The notes beneath the pieces are model-generated. The model did no database searches and was not told where the DNA came from. It saw only the letters and a list, made by a program, of their open reading frames with translations. From positions 62,001 through 126,000 of the forward strand of contig UPYI01000009.1 in NCBI GenBank assembly GCA_900538555.1: a stretch of 64,000 nt of DNA, in the 5' to 3' direction. Of the stretch, positions 62,496 to 64,000 are shown one piece after another (the stretch's first letter is position 1; every line of letters begins with the position of its first letter). Source of the stretch: an uncultured Porphyromonadaceae bacterium (lineage in GTDB: Bacteria; Bacteroidota; Bacteroidia; Bacteroidales; Barnesiellaceae). A program made the translations under genes and the position numbers.

Positions 62496-64000
62496 TTATT
62501 TCTTATCTTCTTTATATGCGATAGCCGCCCGGATGAAATCGACGAACAACGGGTTCGGTCTCAATACGGTACTGTTGTATTCGGGATGGTATTGCGTACC
62601 GACGAACCAACGCAACGACGGTATTTCCACCACTTCCACCAAATGCGTATCGGGATTCTCGCCGACGCAACGCATACCGGCTTTTTCAAATTCTTCGCGA
62701 TATGCGCTGTTGAACTCGAAACGGTGACGGTGGCGTTCGCGGATATGTGTCGTACCATAAGCCTTGCAAGCGATCGAATCTTCCGCCAACACACAATCGT
62801 ATGCACCCAAACGCATCGTTCCGCCCATGTTGGAAACACTCTTCTGGTCTTCCATCAGGTCGATCACGTTGTATTTTGCGGTTACATTCATCTCCGTCGA
62901 ATTTGCCTCGGCATAGCCCAACACGTTGCGGGCGAATTCGATCACCATACATTGCATACCCAGACAGATTCCAAAGGTAGGAATATCGTGTTCGCGGGCA
63001 TATTTCAGAGCCGAGAACTTACCTTCGATACCGCGTTGTCCGAATCCCGGAGCGATTATGATACCGTCCATTTCGCCCAACAGACTTTCGACATTCGAGT
63101 CGTTCAGTTTTTCGGAATGGATATGGCGCAGTTCCAGTTTACGGTCGTTATAGGTTGCCGCCTGGAACAACGATTCGTTGATCGATTTATAAGCATCGGG
63201 CAGTTCGACATATTTCCCGACCAATCCGATACGTACGGTTTTCGTCGCATTCTTCATCCGGTACAGGAAGTGAGTCCAAGCCTCCAAGTCGGGTTCTTTG
63301 TCGCTGGTCACGCCCGTTTTATTCAGAACGATCTCATCGAGATGTTGCTGGTGCATGCGCATCGGCACCTCATAAATCGACGGCACGTCGATCGACTGGA
63401 TAACCGCCGCAGGGTCTACATTACAGAACTGTGCCACCTTGCGTCGCAGATCGGCAGACAGTTCGTGTTCGGTACGCAGCACCAAGATATCCGGCTGGAT
63501 ACCTACCTCCTGCAACTGTTTTACAGAGTGTTGGGTAGGCTTCGTCTTCAACTCTTTTGCTGCTGCAATAAAGGGAACATAAGTCAAGTGGATGCAAACG
63601 CAGTTACGGCCCAATTCCCAACGCAACTGACGCACACTTTCGATAAACGGCAACGATTCGATGTCGCCGACCGTTCCGCCGATCTCCGTGATCACGAAAT
63701 CGAATTCGTTTTTCGTTCCGAGCAACTTCACATTGCGTTTGATCTCGTCTGTGATATGAGGTATGATCTGTACGGTTTTGCCCAGATAATCGCCACGACG
63801 TTCCTTGTCGATCACATTCTGGTAGATACGTCCGGTCGTAATATTATTCGCCCGGGTAGTCTGGATATTGGTGAAACGTTCGTAATGACCCAAATCCAGA
63901 TCGGCTTCATGCCCATCGACCGTAACATAACATTCTCCATGTTCATAAGGATTGAGCGTACCCGGATCGATATTGATGTACGGATCGAACTTTTGAATGG
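62496..64000 (-). CDS. pyrG: CTP synthase, N-terminus beyond window edge
   Basis: The frame stays open to base 64000, so the first part of the synthase domain is outside. Visible from the edge: IDPGTLNPYEHGECYVTVDG, then DLDLGHYERF, the conserved UTP/ATP-binding segment. The glutaminase domain carries the nucleophile Cys in FGICLGMQCMVIEF and the His/Glu pair in QYHPEYNSTVLRP. It makes CTP from UTP, ATP and glutamine. Only about the first 50 residues are missing. It is upstream of yidC and co-transcribed with it by spacing. Confidence 0.96.
   Translation of the reverse strand, partial: IQKFDPYINIDPGTLNPYEHGECYVTVDGHEADLDLGHYERFTNIQTTRANNITTGRIYQNVIDKERRGDYLGKTVQIIPHITDEIKRNVKLLGTKNEFDFVITEIGGTVGDIESLPFIESVRQLRWELGRNCVCIHLTYVPFIAAAKELKTKPTQHSVKQLQEVGIQPDILVLRTEHELSADLRRKVAQFCNVDPAAVIQSIDVPSIYEVPMRMHQQHLDEIVLNKTGVTSDKEPDLEAWTHFLYRMKNATKTVRIGLVGKYVELPDAYKSINESLFQAATYNDRKLELRHIHSEKLNDSNVESLLGEMDGIIIAPGFGQRGIEGKFSALKYAREHDIPTFGICLGMQCMVIEFARNVLGYAEANSTEMNVTAKYNVIDLMEDQKSVSNMGGTMRLGAYDCVLAEDSIACKAYGTTHIRERHRHRFEFNSAYREEFEKAGMRCVGENPDTHLVEVVEIPSLRWFVGTQYHPEYNSTVLRPNPLFVDFIRAAIAYKEDKK

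Overview
The window looks like a chromosomal segment of a gut-type Bacteroidales bacterium. The reasons are a SusC/SusD pair, promoters of the Bacteroidota form (TTG or TTTG, a spacer of 19-20 bases, then TAnnTTTG), fimbrillin-like lipoproteins with a DUF3575 protein, an acyl-ACP thioesterase, and secreted proteins whose C-terminal domains resemble Por/T9SS sorting domains. I cannot fix the genus from the sequence alone.

Layout. 1-1584: the 3' part of an ABC-F ATPase. 1899-9067 (minus): seven exported proteins, among them a caspase-like peptidase with WG repeats, a DUF4384-like protein and an LPP20-like protein. 9515-32674: the most unusual region. Two converging transcripts combine a glycan utilization locus with a full set of parts for corrinoid-dependent methyl transfer. 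The plus half runs SGNH esterase, two URO-D-superfamily methyltransferases, a clan GH-A glycosidase, a corrinoid protein, a MetH-activation-like protein and an MtaA/MtbA-like methyltransferase. The minus half runs GH130 enzyme, SSS symporter, secreted surface protein, SusC, SusD and a GH-A lipoprotein, with a third putative demethylase behind a terminator. An AraC regulator is transcribed divergently from the GH130 end. The promoter regions of both halves carry the same 16-base motif at similar distances, so they are probably one regulon. My reading is that the cell takes up an O-methylated glycan, cuts it outside and inside the cell, and moves the methyl groups through a corrinoid protein to a carrier such as tetrahydrofolate. 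The substrate is not known.

32826-41549: housekeeping genes (RluA-like pseudouridine synthase, FabG, a TetR regulator, initiator tRNA-fMet, a second ABC-F ATPase, a Dabb protein, DapA, a DUF6913-like protein, LigA). 41640-46187: an AraC regulator divergent from a ketodeoxygluconate operon (PfkB kinase, KDPG aldolase, KduI, KduD). 46359-49964: alpha/beta hydrolase, membrane-anchored MurF-like ligase and Ddl. 50456-50701: an RRM protein behind a long leader. 51000-56081 (minus): a fimbriae-like operon. 56745-64000: tRNA-Arg, a BamA/TamA-like protein, acyl-ACP thioesterase, YidC and a partial PyrG.

Three unnamed families of short interspersed repeats lie between genes across the window. Family 1 (about 70 bases, one to three units per site, eight sites) runs in the direction of the neighbouring genes nearly everywhere. 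Family 2 is a tail attached to GC-rich terminator hairpins. Family 3 has exact 77-base tandem units next to the initiator tRNA and one copy inside the methyltransferase operon.
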